Shown one piece after another: positions 1-13,308 of a stretch of 64,000 nt of DNA. The first letter of the stretch is position 1. Every line of letters starts with the position of its first letter. The DNA comes from Oxytricha trifallax (Eukaryota > Ciliophora > Spirotrichea > Sporadotrichida > Oxytrichidae): NCBI GenBank assembly GCA_000711775.1, contig ARYC01000682.1, positions 1-64,000 on the forward strand. Direction: 5' to 3'. The notes below the pieces were generated by a model. It saw only the letters and a program-made list of their open reading frames with translations, did not search any database and was not told the origin of the DNA. A program made the translations under genes and the position numbers.

Positions 1-149
1 TTAAACACTGAATCTATATACTCTTCATCATAAATAGACCCCAAAAGCTTGTAATTTTAGTCTCGCATTTAATTAATAACCCCAACCCCTAACAAATTCC
101 CTACAAATCAAAGCACTTATAAACCTCATTAAGGGGTTTTGGGGTTTTG
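1..149. mobile_element. Terminus of a TBE-type telomere-bearing transposon
   Basis: Positions 133-149 read, on the minus strand, CAAAACCCCAAAACCCC: 17 bases of spirotrich telomeric repeat. It continues inward as TTAATGAGGTTTATAAG and ends next to ATT (150-152). Known TBE elements of Oxytricha are Tc1/mariner-class DNA transposons of about 4 kb. Their inverted terminal repeats of roughly 78 bp end in exactly such a 17-base C4A4 tract, and they duplicate a 3-base A-N-T target; the ATT fits that (inference, since the other end lies outside the window). Only the end is present, so no TBE coding sequence is seen here. Confidence 0.8.
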
Positions 150-401
150 ATTGGAACAGCAATTCATCAAGATACATGGGTACGAAAAGTTGTGGACTAG
201 GGGATGTGGCTGAAGCCTACCGAGGCTGGTAAATACACTGCGGATGAAGCTTTTACACTTCATACAGCTTTGAAATGTTTTGTATAGCTAAAAAGGGAGA
301 TGTTTAAGACATTATGTCCTACCATATAGCTATAAACGTAGTTATTGCTCTAGTAAGAAAGTACTCGATAAAACCAGTTAAGATATAAAGTTTCGTATTG
401 A
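150..401 (+). CDS. Short open frame directly abutting the TBE end, possible macronuclear-destined segment
   Basis: Read with TAA/TAG as Gln, a frame stays open from the first base outside the transposon to a TGA at 399-401 (83 codons). The peptide is hydrophilic and of normal composition, with stretches such as HQDTWVRKVVDQGMWLKPTE and TADEAFTLHTALKCFVQLKR. Base composition is clearly less AT-rich than the DNA downstream. No family was recognised. TBE insertions often act as eliminated sequences inside or beside genes, so this could be a coding segment interrupted by the TBE (inference). No start codon is seen; the rest would lie beyond the left edge or elsewhere. Confidence 0.4.
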
Positions 402-3400
402 AAAAGTGTCCTGACAAACTGAACCTATATATTTAAGCAAAGAAACATAATGCAAGGCCATAATGAACATCATTTGGCAATGGCTTTCAGAAAAATAATG
501 ATTGTTAATAATGTTATTAAATAATTAATATCTTCTTCATATAATTTATGCATTGCTTATGATTTTTTAAAAAAATTCTCATGATTAAATAAAATATATT
601 AAGTTAATTAATACATATATATCAAATCCCAAGTTTTACCATAAATCGTGTCAAATGGTCAAATCCTTGCATTTTCTTCTATACCTTTAAACTAGGTAAA
701 GTCAAATGAAAATAGGATGTAATTTTTTCAAAGAATTAAGAAGACATAAACTGTAAGATCTTAAATCATAACGTTGTAAGTATAAATCTAATTTGATATA
801 AGGCATTCTCTGATTAGTGGCAGTTATGATTTATTAATTTAAATATATTTTTAATTATTAAATATACCGATTCACTACTTATAATAAAAGAATGAAATCA
901 GTTACTTTAAGTTACGTGTTGAAATTTAATAACTTACTTGTCCCAAATATAATTAAGAATTACGAAATGTATTATTTTAAAATTTGATTTATAATCATTT
1001 GTATTATCAACAAGACTGCAAAAATTATTAAAATATATGGATAACAAAAATCTTAAATAATATACAATCTTTTTAAAAAATTTTCATAGTAAAAAAAAAG
1101 AATAATCTTGTGATATTACTTGCTAAATAGTGATCTTTGATTGGAAGCTTTATCTACTGAATTTTTTACTTTTGAATCCATACTCTTTTTTCTAAAATCA
1201 TATTAAATCCACTAGCATTCATTATTGTATCTTCAAGAACCTTTTTCCATTTTCCTTTTTCCCAGATAGAATTTAGATAAAAGATAAAGATGAGTAAAAA
1301 ATAGACAATCCTGCAAGAGATAAACTTTAGAAATAAATTATATAATTCCACAGATTAATTTTGAGAGATAATTCTAAGTTACTATCGATGATTTCAACAG
1401 CAAGATAATTTGTTTATATTTAAGAGAGAAACTGGAAAAAATTATTGTTTTAACTTTTAAATTATTTACATAATACACAAAAATTACAGGAATAAGGTGA
1501 TAAAACTTACAAAATGCTATGCGTATTTTAATTTTTTATGCGGGTTAATTTTAAAACATGTGGCATATTTCTCAATCCTAGTGACTTTCAAGAATATAAA
1601 TCTAATTTGCTTGAAATTATTGAGAATGGTAGATTTTTTAATATAGAATTTATTTGATAATTTCCTTATTTATTTTATGATTAAGATAATTTTGAAAAAT
1701 TATTTTACACTATTGGTTTGTGATATAGTTTTATGGTATCTATTTAGATTGAAATGCTATGTGCTTTAACAAAATTCAATAGAGAAATACGGCAATAAAT
1801 TCCTGTACTCATAAAATTAAATTTAAAATCATTGTCTTCATTTTTCGATTCAACTGATCTTCTATTTGCCAGTATTGGATATCCAAAAGATGTCCTAAAA
1901 ATATTACTGTTATAAATATAGTTATTTCTCACTAAATTCTCGTTTCTTACTTGAAACTAATTCAAAATAATTATGGATATAATTCTACTATTCTTTTAAT
2001 GAAGGTAAACATTCATTAATACATCTATTTATATAAGATTGACATGCTTTTTTCTTCATGTCATCAATGCAACCTTATCACATATTATTTCAAATACGAT
2101 TGGTTGGCAAATTTATTTTCTCACTTTTCAACATCAATTCAAATATTTCAAGCATTAATTAAGAATTATACACGACTTTTTAACTCGCGTTATATTATTG
2201 ATGCAATAATGTTTAGTAAGATATATAGATTAATTATTTAATAAATCTGGTTAATCTTTTTTTTCATAAATCGATAACTTTACAAATATTTATTTTGCTC
2301 TAGAGAAAATCTTATTTTGTATATTGAATCAGATTAGATGTTGACTAAAGTTGATAATATAAATCTTCTCCTATGAATAGTCCGCATTGATTGCATAAGC
2401 TCATTAAAATGTCGGATAAATATCAATTTAATTATATTCAATCCTATCTTATCTATCTTATATATATTTCACGATATCTCCATACTCTTTTTTGTTTAAA
2501 CAAAGGCTTTTTAAATGCAATTCTTTGACTTTAATATAATTCTTAGTGAATATTAAATAATAGATTTAAGTAAATAGAGCTTTTAATTCGAAGGAGAGGT
2601 AGAATCAACTTGCTAACCTTGATTTAAAACCTACTTCAATTTTTCAACATTTGTTAACTAAAGTTTCTCGGAATCTTTATCTTTTTTAATTTTAAGTTTT
2701 TATTTCTGGACAGTATTGATAAGTAGAATGTATCTATAGAATAAATGAACTAGCAATTACTTTCATGCTGCAAATAACAAGCCCGGTATTACTTGGCTTT
2801 CCTTCAAATATTTGCATAAAAAAGTCAAAAAAATCACAATCTAAGCCAATAAACCTTAATTATATGTAAATTAACTTCTCAAATTTATTTAATTGCCCCT
2901 TTAATTCTCTTAAACTAATTGATCAAGTAAGGAAGTTATCATCTTTTGAAAATTAATAATTAATTAGAGTTTTTCTTTGTTAATTAATTCTTTTATATAA
3001 TATCATATTTCTAATTTAGACAAAATGAATTATTGTTAATATATATATATATAGGTAAATTAATTAAAAAGATATTGAACTATGAAAAATTCAATTCATC
3101 CTTTTATCAATTAAATTCAAGCAAAATAAATTAATTATTGACAGTTTTTGTGACCAATAAATGTAATTTGACATTCAAGCTATTCCTCTTCTAGAGCAAA
3201 TTATGTAAAATAAGTAATCTAATCATATTAATGACTGACTGGCTTTTATTTGGCATCCAGGTAATATGAATTAAAATGGAAGTAGTGCTAATCTTTCATA
3301 AGTAATTGGACGAGAATCAATTTAAGCAATGATAATATATTCTTTCCAAATTTGGTTTAGGGTGCTGAGTCTACTACTCAGAAGGAACTGAAACTACTAA

Positions 3401-4274
3401 ATCCCCAACTGTAGGATTGGTAAACGTTTTTACCACTTACTTTCAGGAAGTGATCCTCATAGGCTCTGTAAACTTGGTCACATCCTATAACAGGGAGATG
3501 ATGGAGTAGAAATTGAATGGGTCTGCCTGATATTTAGTTGTTGTCACAAATTGCAAGTAACTGATTGCCACAACGACTCATTTTGACATTAGTAACAATA
3601 AAATTTTCGAAAATATTATAATAATAAATATTGTTTTTTTATATTATTTAGAGCTTGCTCATTAACTATTATTATCTCTTAAATAAATGAACTATAGATC
3701 TTAATATATTTAGTCATTCGGAAGACATTTATCATTATGTAAAATTGAATAAGTCCTAACCAATTAAACTGGAAGTCACAAATTGATAAAGATCAAACAA
3801 TTTATGGTTATTTTATAATATTCTGTTAAACTTGTGGTTAGTAATTTAAAAATGATGATATAATTATTGAAAACTCATTATTATAAATGTCAATTTGTGG
3901 TATAATTACTCTTAAACTCATTTAAACTTTGAAAATTAATTTTGAAGTTTAATTTTAATAATCTCTTAATGAGAAGTATATAAAAGTCTAATTTGAATAT
4001 GAATAAAGTGGCTGTTAAAGTAAAATTTACATCTGAATAAATATATAATTATTATGCATATTAGGTAGCTTTCTGTTTTAATACATTATACTTACTCTAT
4101 ATACACATACAGGATCTCCTTCACAAGTTGGCAAGTAATCAAATTAAAGGCTATTAGTGTGATTATTAATAATAATTAATCTGAGTTATATTTCATTCCT
4201 AATTGCTATAAATTGAGACCCTTTATCTAAGCCTAATTTTCCAAGATGATATGAAATACATTAGCTATTTTTCA
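402..4274. other. AT-rich germline DNA, no gene recognised; left copy of a duplicated segment from about 1.1 kb
   Basis: Very AT-rich with no convincing coding frame. From about 1,080 on it matches, in order, sequence near 37,140 and beyond. For example, 1,190-1,260 resembles 37,250-37,320, and 3,240-3,340 resembles 39,540-39,640 (shared GGACGAGAATCAATT). A less AT-rich patch at 3,360-3,600 is also recognisable near 39,640-39,870. Function unknown. Confidence 0.6.
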
Positions 4275-4736
4275 TCAATCACTAGTGCCAGGGTCCCAGA
4301 TAAGCAGCATTGTATGGGAAGAAAAGGGTGAAAGCATAGAAATATTCGAAATTACTTTATCACCTTTACATGCATCAACATCACATGGTTGCAATAATGT
4401 ACCTGTGGTATATGGTCTATAGATCACTCTGCCATCTCTTGCAATACCTACGATACTTGAGATTCTTTGAATAGTTGAGGCATTGGTATTTGAGTATAAC
4501 AAGAAGTCTTTAAAGTATTGTCAATTAAATGTCTAGGAAGTAGCATTTTAATTTGAGCTGTTAATGTGATTGTTTAACGCGATACTAGATGAGTAGTAGT
4601 GATTGAAAGAAAGTTTTGTATTCGCTGCTACATAAACATAAGTCAACTTTAACTCTTTTGGCATCTGAGCCTTATTTCTTTGATGTATAGAATTCATATA
4701 GAAGCTCTGAAATAGCAAAGTGGATGGGAACACCAT
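4275..4736 (-). pseudogene. Fragment of a secreted YHYH-domain-like protein, broken
   Basis: Minus-strand frame ending with TGA at 4,275. It is open upstream for about 150 codons under the ciliate code apart from one in-frame TGA at about 4,519-4,521, just before QYFKDFLLYSNTN. The C-terminal part contains IVGIARDGRVIYRPY, GTLLQPCDVDACKG and WDPGTSD. This resembles the C-terminal half of secreted proteins with a YHYH-like domain, which often read GIA.DGR..Y..Y, then L..CDVD.C.G, and end in a GCWGPG-like motif (recalled pattern, not a search). The degenerate end and the internal TGA suggest a remnant. Related coding DNA may continue to about 4,974 in other frames. The matching stretch of the right duplicate (about 40.2-40.6 kb) does not show it. 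Confidence 0.4.
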
Positions 4737-5113
4737 TGTGTGATGCCAACGAGTCTAGTCCTAGACATTAGAGATTCTCAGTAATCCCATGCCTCATGAG
4801 TAATAAGGCATGTACATCCAATATAATGATCAATGTCACAATAGAAAGATCTAAGACGACCATACTAGTGCTAAGTAAAAAAATAGATTGCCACAAGAGG
4901 AAAGCAGCGGTAGACATGTTGACAATCATCTGCTTGCGAAGAGCGCAACTATAGTGACTTCCACCAAATGACATGTGAAAAGTGTCTGAGAAAAAAGGAT
5001 GGGGTGGTCAAATCAAACAAGATGCTCACTTATCTAGTCTTTGCAAATAATTGTCTTAGTCGAATATTTCCCCTTCTTGAGATAGCTCCTGGAGTATCGA
5101 GTAGTGTCATTGA

Positions 5114-5821
5114 TTGGCCCCCTCTCCACGATTCCCCCATACTTCGTTGGAGAAACTGAAATCCTAAACATGCCAAAATTTTTCAAGTTTATCATTCGGC
5201 ACTGTATATGATGAGTCTGAAGATGATGAGGAGGATGATATTCTGAAGACTAAAATAAATTTGAAAGAGAAAGAGAACATGAGATACTCTCAATATAGAA
5301 ATAAATATAGGATGACCCTGATTTCTTTTCCAATCTGTTGTTTAAATTAAGTATTAAGCACCACTATGTAAAAAGAATTGTTCTAATATATTAGCTTAAG
5401 AGCTCCATTGTCTTCCGATATTTATAAAAGTCAAAGCAGTTTAAATTCATAAAGTATATATTTAGAATTAATTAATTGTTTAAGCTTAAAATTGTTTCAT
5501 TAAAACAACAACAAGAGGACAGAATAGTTAGAATTTTTAAAATTTTCATAGTTATATAAGGGACAATTTTACATTATGATTTTATTAAATTAATATGAGT
5601 TAAAGAATTATAGTCGCTATGATTAGTTAAGAAAACTGTTAAATCTACAAAAATTTCTATTTAATACAGATTATCTTGTTTTGAAAAATATAAAATAATT
5701 TCTATTGATATTATTGTATTCTAAAATAGTGTAGATTCAAGATATAGAAAGGAAATACTAAGTAAAAATCCTATAAATGGTATTATACTGTCAATCTGGG
5801 GAGAATAATAGGATTATTTGA
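5114..5821 (+). CDS. Unidentified acidic/charged protein fragment
   Basis: Plus-strand frame of 235 codons closed by TGA at 5,819-5,821, with an in-frame TGA just before 5,114. The first 90 or so codons look coding: SPRFPHTSLEKLKSQTC, then an acidic run DESEDDEEDD, then KTKINLKEKENMRYSQYRNK. Two more pieces of the same frame lie upstream (about 4,995-5,110) but contain TGA. Beyond about 5,400 the frame becomes AT-rich and may be chance. No start codon or family was recognised. It lies head-to-head with the YHYH-like remnant on the minus strand. It could be a segment of a host gene interrupted by eliminated sequence, or a decayed copy. Confidence 0.35.
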
Positions 5822-8800
5822 TCATATCGATATTGCACGATTAACCTCTTAATTGAGTTTATTAACTAGAAACAATATTTTAATACAAGTGTAAAAATAA
5901 ACAAGAATTATACTTAGAAGGATAATTATTTAAGTTATCCTTAAAATTTTTCATTTTAAGGATAATAAAGCTATTAAAGTAGTTTAAAGTCTTATGAGTC
6001 ATAAAAAATAATAGCAAAGAGTATCGAATGGAAGAACAATATAAGTCCCAAGAGAAATTGATAAAATCATAAATCAACAGATTACTAATTAATATTTGAA
6101 AATCGTAATTTTATTTTATTTTTCAGCCTTATTATGATTTAATGTTTATTTAAATAAATTATTTAGATTGTAATGATTCAAATATTAATTAAATACATTT
6201 AGATAAGAGCTTGATTCATGTCTCAACAAACCTTGGCTACTCGTTGATAGAATTATATTATCTTATTGCTAATTAGAAAAATGCAATATAATAGTTTTAG
6301 AAATTAGCTCAAATCAAATATACAGCCTTATAAATTTACTCAAATAGCAGAGTCCTATTAGAAATTTGAAGTAGAATTGATTTATAGGGCTGTCAATAGA
6401 TAATTATCATGATTTTAATAGTTGGTTTATTTAATTCACTATATTTCGTAAATCAAATAAATTGCTGCGATATTAACAAAAAATAACTAATATATGAAAT
6501 TGATTGAAGTAAAATTCAATTTAGAAAACTAATAGCATATTATAGCTGTGGATATAAATTTGAAGCAAAAGATGAAATTATTAATGAATGAAAATAATAA
6601 AGATCTGGAAAATTCAGCAAAGAATACTAAGTATGAATGAGAGTAATCAAATATCTAAAATGAGAAAAAGCTGCAATGACTTGCATTACATGTTTATTTT
6701 TGTTATTTATTTATAACTTTATAATAGAACTTATTTATTTGCAACAGGGATAGATAAATAAAATTGAACTTCAAGATAGAGATACTATTAAAATAGGATA
6801 GTATCTTGAAAAAATGAGATAATTATGGCAACTTAAAATGCCAAGTATTGCTTGAATTGCAATGAGTTCCCTGATTTTTAAATTGTGTTTCACCGATTAT
6901 CTGGATAATTTTATTAAATAAATAAAATGGGTTATAACAAAAGATCACTTATTTTAATAAAAAAAATAATACACTTGCATTTTTATTATAGATTGGTGGA
7001 ATATTCTAGCAAAAAATAAGAGGAGCCTACTCATACAAAATTGTTTTCATTTAACGAAATGAATTTTCTTAGGACTATTCTAAATTTAATTCAACTACCA
7101 GTGATAAGAATGAACGTGTTAGCGCATTAATTATCAAATTAATGACTTAAATAACAAGCCTTTTCATACTTTTGATTAATAATACTAATAAAATAAAAAT
7201 AGGTTATTAATCTAATTCTTTAGATTATCTTCTAAAATTAGAATAAAAATCTATAAGCATAGCTAATATTCTTATAGATTTGTAATAAATTATATTTTTG
7301 ATTTAAATAATATACTGAGATTTACAAATATATTGAAAACAGATAACCTCTGTAAAATTGAAATTCAAATTGAATACTATATAGTTTATTAAACTTTGAG
7401 CTCAATGGTGAACTTGTCGGAGTAAAGCAAAATGATTTCATAATACACTTATATAAATCAAAACTTCACAAATCAGCCAAAGATTTTGTGAAATTTATTA
7501 ATTAGATGCATCCATTAAACCATTAGTTTGTTTATTGCTATTTTCATGATTAATAAAGTTTTTTTTCCTACCAAGATTCATGAAATATATTTCAATTATT
7601 TAATTTCAAGTATATTAATTTAAATAAAGTGGGTCATTTAAATAAACAGAAAAAGTAATTATATTTTCCATTCCTGTGTTCTGTAAAAGCCACACTACAA
7701 ATATCGCAATAAGTATATTCAGTATAATACTTCATGCATTATTATTAGCTGTATAATGAGTGGCTGCATGATATACCTTTTATCGATTGGTCTTATTTTG
7801 AAGGCAGTTAATAACAAATGCTACCATATGATAGGGCTAGACTAAATTATAAACAATAAAGCCTTATAATAAATATAATAGTAAGCTTAGATTTAAAACA
7901 ATTTATTATAAAATTATAAAAGTCTCTAAGAGAATAATTTTATTTGAAATCAAATTAAATTAAATTAATAATATATTTATACAAAGTGAACTTCAATTGA
8001 TTTGCAATAATAATAATAGTTAAACTATTTTAGAAAAACCACAATGACGGCCCAGACCAAAAAAAGTAAAAACTCTATTTGTAGAAAAACAAATAATATG
8101 TGATAAAATTACTAAAACAAAAATATTTTCTGCATCCTTTTAAAGATGTTGAGCCCAGACAAGTTAATCTCCTCTTTTATTATTTGCTTCTTCTAATCTG
8201 TAGATGAGCAACCAGGCATTTAGAAGCTGCAAGGTGTTGAGGTATTACAAGATGCCGTTAATGACAATCCAAACTCTCTCATGGCATCCCAGAAAATATT
8301 TCTAACATCATGATTAATGGAAAGATTGATGAGTTCAGGAAGCGTTACTAGTGGAAGTTACAGTGTTTGAATAGCTCAAAGTGCAGAATTTCAAAAGATT
8401 ACTACAAATAGATGTGTTTTCAAGATAAAATCATCAAATTGATTGAAAAGTGATGTAGATTTTATTAAAGTGTTTCGTTTTAACTTGAATAACTTATCTT
8501 TCATAAAATACTGTTAAATTGTAATCTTGTTATTTATAGTAGATGGAAGGAGTAAAACTAAACTTAATTATCTTAATTATGCTAATTTCCTATTTATTTA
8601 TTTATTATATTTATTTATTTTTATATTTGATATTCATTTATATATATAAATTCTTTGCTTCATCATGCTAATCATTACCATTATGTTGATTATTATTTGT
8701 TAATTATTGCCTAATAATTTTAAAATTCCGATTAACATATAAAAATTGCTAATTATCATGGTCTACTCGAATTTTTCAAGTCAAAGAACAGTAATATTAA

Positions 8801-11030
8801 TTTTATACCAGCATCTCTGTCGGAACAGTAGTTAATAGAGAGTATCATGAATACAAAATTTATTCTTAATTTTGTTTTTCAAAGATTGTTATTTGTCCTT
8901 ACTAAACTGACTAATTATATTATGGACGAGTAAATTGAATTGATTTGCCTGAAATAAATAATTTTGTTAGATTTTTAATTGGCCTCAAGTTTTATAGAGA
9001 GTAACTTACATGACTTTCTGTATTTTATTTCTCTTACTAATATAAAATCTCATCTTAAACAGTTAAAATGGCTTCTATAAATTCGCTCTATCTTCCTATT
9101 TGCTTGTAATCTTAAGGCTTATATAAGCAAGGCATGAAAACATTGGCATAAAAGCAATAGGATGGAATAGTTTGGCTTATTAATAGTTAATAAAATATTC
9201 AAAATATAGATTCTCCACTTCTTCTTTTATAAACATCCTAATTTATTAACGAAAACGGCATTTTAATTAGGTATTAACATAAAACTGAGCTGAAAAGAGA
9301 TAAGATTAAAAATAATAACACTAATTTATTTATTTATCAATGAGAGAAATATTACAAGAATATTTAATCTAAAATTTTATTAAATTATACTTGCTAGAAA
9401 AGAATAATAATAATAATAATTAAAATAATAATATTAAATTAATTTTGTTTTTAACAACCTAAATTTATTATATTTAAATATAAATATATTTGATAACTAA
9501 AATATAAATCAAGCAATTATATTTATCATTGATGGTTATTGAATAAATAACATTATTTAATATGTTTAAATCAAAATATGAAAGTATATATAAAATAATA
9601 AACTAAAGCTTTATTTTAAAAACTAAATCAAAATATTGTTTATTTAGTTAAACTCAACATTTTAATAAAATTATTATAATATTTTTATGTATATTTATTG
9701 CTAATCTATTTATTTATTTAACTATCAAAATTTAAAGCTCATTGTCTAATTTTATAAACAAGTTATTTACTGTTCATAAATCTTTTCAATTTTATTTATC
9801 TGTGGCAACATAGCCTTTAGCATGATTAAAGCATAACGAGCATATCTAATTGCCAAAAATAGTAACTCTGCTCCATTATGAGTGGACCCTTCTTTAGATT
9901 ATGCTACTTTTTAATATAATTTATTTGCTCATTAGTTTCATTTCAGTATTAATTAGAAATTATATATATAAATCTAAGCATTATCAGTTTCTTCAAGAAC
10001 TGATGATAATTTACTTTATATTTTTTTATACTTATAAAATCTGCTAAATATTCTCTAATAATTTTAACTTAAAAATTACTATTTCCTCAATTTGAAATGA
10101 ATATGTGATGAATTTCTTTAAATTTGAAGATACCTACACCTTTATTCTTTTTAAATAATTCTGATTAATTCATTATTTTATATATATTTTATTATTTTTC
10201 TTTAAATATACTTAATTTAGAGTTTATTCAATATTTTCGGGGAAAATAATCTGATTTTTATAAGATTTATTACCAGAACTAATTAAAGGAATTAGTCGAT
10301 TTTGACTTGAAATCCCATTCATATTTTATTACTAATATTTTCAAATTGTACCTGATAATTAACAAAACATATCTTCGATCATTATTTATTTTATGAGATA
10401 GATATTTCAAACAAATTTTACTATCATTGAGAAATAAAGACTAGATCCTTTAATGTCAATTACAGCTACATAACTGTTTTATAAATGGACAAATATAAAA
10501 ATAAACAATAATAATTCAAATAATCAGTGGCATAAATTTGTTATTCTAATTTTTTTCTGATAAATTAAAATTGTATATTTACCCAAAGATAAGATAAAGT
10601 TATATAGTTTTCATAAAGGTTTATTTGTTTATAATTGGCAATTATTTAGTATATATTCTGGTTATCTATTTGTTATAATAATATATTCAATTTTATAATA
10701 TTTTTTTAAAAACTTATCGATTATAAGAGTGTGTCTATAATAATTTAGAGTATAAATAAAAAAAAATTACATTGCTTCTAAGCTTAGTAGAAATGGGAAA
10801 CGGTAATTTAATTTATTCTATCTATCTAATTGGTATATGCTATAAATGAATTTTAATATTACACTTCAACAAAGATGATTATTGATAAACTCAAATTTTT
10901 TATTATATGAATAGTAGAATCCAATTCTCTTAAAAATAATAATTAATGTTGAATTAATTTTTTATTTAATAGTTAGCTTTTAAGTCTTCTATTTTAAAAT
11001 TTTGACATTTTTAAAAATAAAAGATGTTAT
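5822..11030. other. AT-rich germline DNA without a recognised gene, left duplicate
   Basis: No coding frame stands out. Similarity to the right copy runs through this stretch. For example, 5,745-5,830 resembles 42,860-42,960 (shared GAAATACTAAGT-like string, then an AATAGGA stretch), and 8,430-8,520 resembles 45,650-45,740. A slightly less AT-rich patch at about 8,040-8,480 (with ATGACGGCCCAGACC) is only partly matched in the right copy near 45,540-45,660. Confidence 0.5.
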
Positions 11031-11280
11031 AAAACCCCAAGAGTAAAATTTGAATTAATTGTGAATTTGAAAAATTAATAAATATTATATTTTTTATTAT
11101 TATAAAAAATTTGGTAGCTTTCTAATTAATTAACTTAGTACAATATATATATATATATATATATATAGGGGTGTCTCAATAAAACATAAAGCTACCAAAT
11201 TATTAAGAGTGATTTAATTAAATTTTATTTATCCTAATCTCCTTAAATTATAATAATTTTGCCTTCGGTTCACTGTTCAC

Positions 11281-12459
11281 ATGATCAGTTCAGATAACCA
11301 AGTCACACCAACCACCATCAACTTCCTCTCCCCATAGCCAGTCGAGCCCGAACTGCGGGTGCTGCCGCCCAACCTTCGGGCCCTCCTCGTGCCAACCCAC
11401 ATACCAGAACCTGACATTTTTAAGATAAGACTAAGGTGCTTAATGGAGAATATAACCGTTTAGAAGAGATGTAAGAAAGAGATAGTCGACTTAGCTTCAA
11501 CCATCTTTGGCGACGACGTTACTACCTATTACCAGGAGATGGTGGACTCTATAATACAGCAACACACTTCAGTTCGCAAGTTAACATTTCTGGAAGATGA
11601 TGTCAATTAGAGAAAGATAGAGACAGAGGAGACGATGGAGGCTACTATTTGAAATGCTAAAATAGATTAAATAGATAGAGACGCGCCTAAGGCTAGAGGT
11701 GGGGGCCCTATTCAATACGAATAGACAAATACTTTAATGGCAGTTGAAGAAGACACAATAGACACTGCATTAAGACTTCCTAATGTTAACAAACTGGATT
11801 TGACACTCTCAGCAGGTCCTAGTAGAGGATGTGCAGATCCTTCATCAAGGTACTCATCACCTAATGACTTATCTCCGGACTTGAGCAATAAACTCAGCAA
11901 CCCACTAAAACAAATTGAACTAAAAAATGAATAAATAATTAAAATCCATCCAACCCACAAATAACCGTTAAACAAGAATTTGCCTAATAAACCAGCATCT
12001 GCAAAGCTAACGGACACCCAACTCCAAGAAATGTATATCAAGGCGACCACAGATCAGAAGTACCTCCAGTTCTACTACCTAACGACGCTATCTCTACTTA
12101 ATACAGCTGAGAAAAGAGAGCAGGATGCCTAGAGGGAGCAAGTAAATTTAATTATGCTTGGTCTGGACGCCATTAAACGGTCGAGGGAGTCCCGACTTAA
12201 GGATGCTTAGGATAATAAAAAATGCTGCTAGCACAAATGTATGAGCACCAGGTTATTCCAGAAAACAAAGTACAAGAAGCATTCACGGTACTGCCTGCTG
12301 AAGCCCGAGGTTAACGGCTACATTTCAACAGCTATCAGCAAGCACGACCCCTTGTGCAGAGGCTCTTCAATGCAACCAACAATGGAATGGCCAACCAAAT
12401 GTTTAAACTATTCAGTGACACTCTTCAAATCAACACCTTCTACAAGCGCACTCTCATGA
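11281..12459 (+). pseudogene. Transposon copy 1, ORF1 (accessory protein), one in-frame TGA
   Basis: An ATG at 11,281 opens a frame that reaches TGA at 12,457-12,459, broken only by TGA at 11,650 (codon 124). Many in-frame TAA/TAG codons read as Gln. The protein is charged and has no recognised enzymatic motif. Recognisable strings include EIVDLASTIFGDDVTTYYQE, PIQYEQTN and LGLDAIKRSRE, then a Cys/His-rich stretch KKCCQHKCMSTR near the end. The last part overlaps the transposase frame that begins at 12,222, so the true end of ORF1 may be earlier. The minus-strand relative (about 23,640-24,190) keeps the order TSAIFGTK ... GPIHYEKLD, which confirms this as real coding. Its role in transposition is unknown. 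Confidence 0.6.
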
Positions 12460-12958
12460 TGGAACAGGGGTAGAGAAAAGCTTTTAAAACCAGAGGAATC
12501 TGCCAGGAGAAATCTCTCCTCATGCAGACGAAATCGAGACCACTCAATCAACGAAAACGAGGAGGGTCATTTATATCTTAAGAATGGCACCTATCTACTA
12601 CCAACTGGTACTCACCCTCTCTTGTTGATGGACAACGCGTCCTATCACCGTAGCAGCTACACCAATAGCGTCCTGCAGAAGCTTATCGTCCCCATACTCT
12701 TCTTGGCCCCTACCAGTACGACATGACTCCAGTGGAAAAGGCATTCAGGTTCATTAAGTGCCACGACCTTAACCCCATGCTCCTGCCTGTCTCTACGAAG
12801 TAAGTTTACCTCCCTTAATAGGCTATAGGAAGCAACTGCGGCGCTATGCGCAGGCCCTGGCTGTGCAGCTCTCACACTTGGACATGCGGTGGCTCACCGG
12901 CGCGTTCGCATGCTCTTTGGTCGATGCCCTGAAGCATCTGAGCCTGCAGGATGTCTGA
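12222..12958 (+). pseudogene. Transposon copy 1, DDE-type transposase (IS630/Tc1/mariner-like), frame-broken
   Basis: The frame from ATG 12,222 gives MLLAQMYEHQVIPENKVQEA, then QQARPLVQRLFNATNNGM and LQINTFYKRTLMMEQGQRKA. In a second frame comes LLLMDNASYHRSSYTNSVLQ (second catalytic Asp, D-N-x-x-x-H signature). Back in the first frame comes LLGPYQYDMTPVEKAFRFIK (P-Y..D..PVE, the catalytic Glu). The C-terminus reads LDMRWLTGAFACSLVDALKH and ends LSLQDV with TGA at 12,956. DN.SYH followed by PY..D..P.E is the hallmark of IS630/Tc1/mariner transposases. Two compensating frame changes and one more near 12,800 (where GTAAGT..TAATAG could be a small intron) separate the blocks, so the gene looks inactive unless short spliced or eliminated pieces restore it. 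Confidence 0.7.
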
Positions 12959-13308
12959 TACAGTAATTGATTCTGGTTTTAGCCACCCAATATGCGAAAT
13001 CACGAATCACCCAGACTCTATTAAAAGTGCCAAAACCCCACCATTCGTATTCGACGTTTATCTCAGTCTGGGAAACAATTGTCTGTGTCGTAGATTAGAG
13101 GACGATGCGTCTTTTCAAGGGCTCTCTAATGACAATCTTTACTGTTACCCATTTGCGTTTTTACCCTAGAATTCATCTGCAACACTGATTTGGTAAGTTA
13201 GGCAAACTTTTGATACTAAAATTTTTAATAGGCCAATTAAAGTTTAATTCCCAATATTTAAAATCTAATACGCCCTATTAAAATTATAATTTATTTTAAA
13301 TATAAAAC

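Noticed and set aside
3360-3600. Possible gene or structured RNA in the less AT-rich patch shared with 39,640-39,870.
   Set aside because: The two copies differ by many indels that do not keep any reading frame, and no RNA family was recognised.
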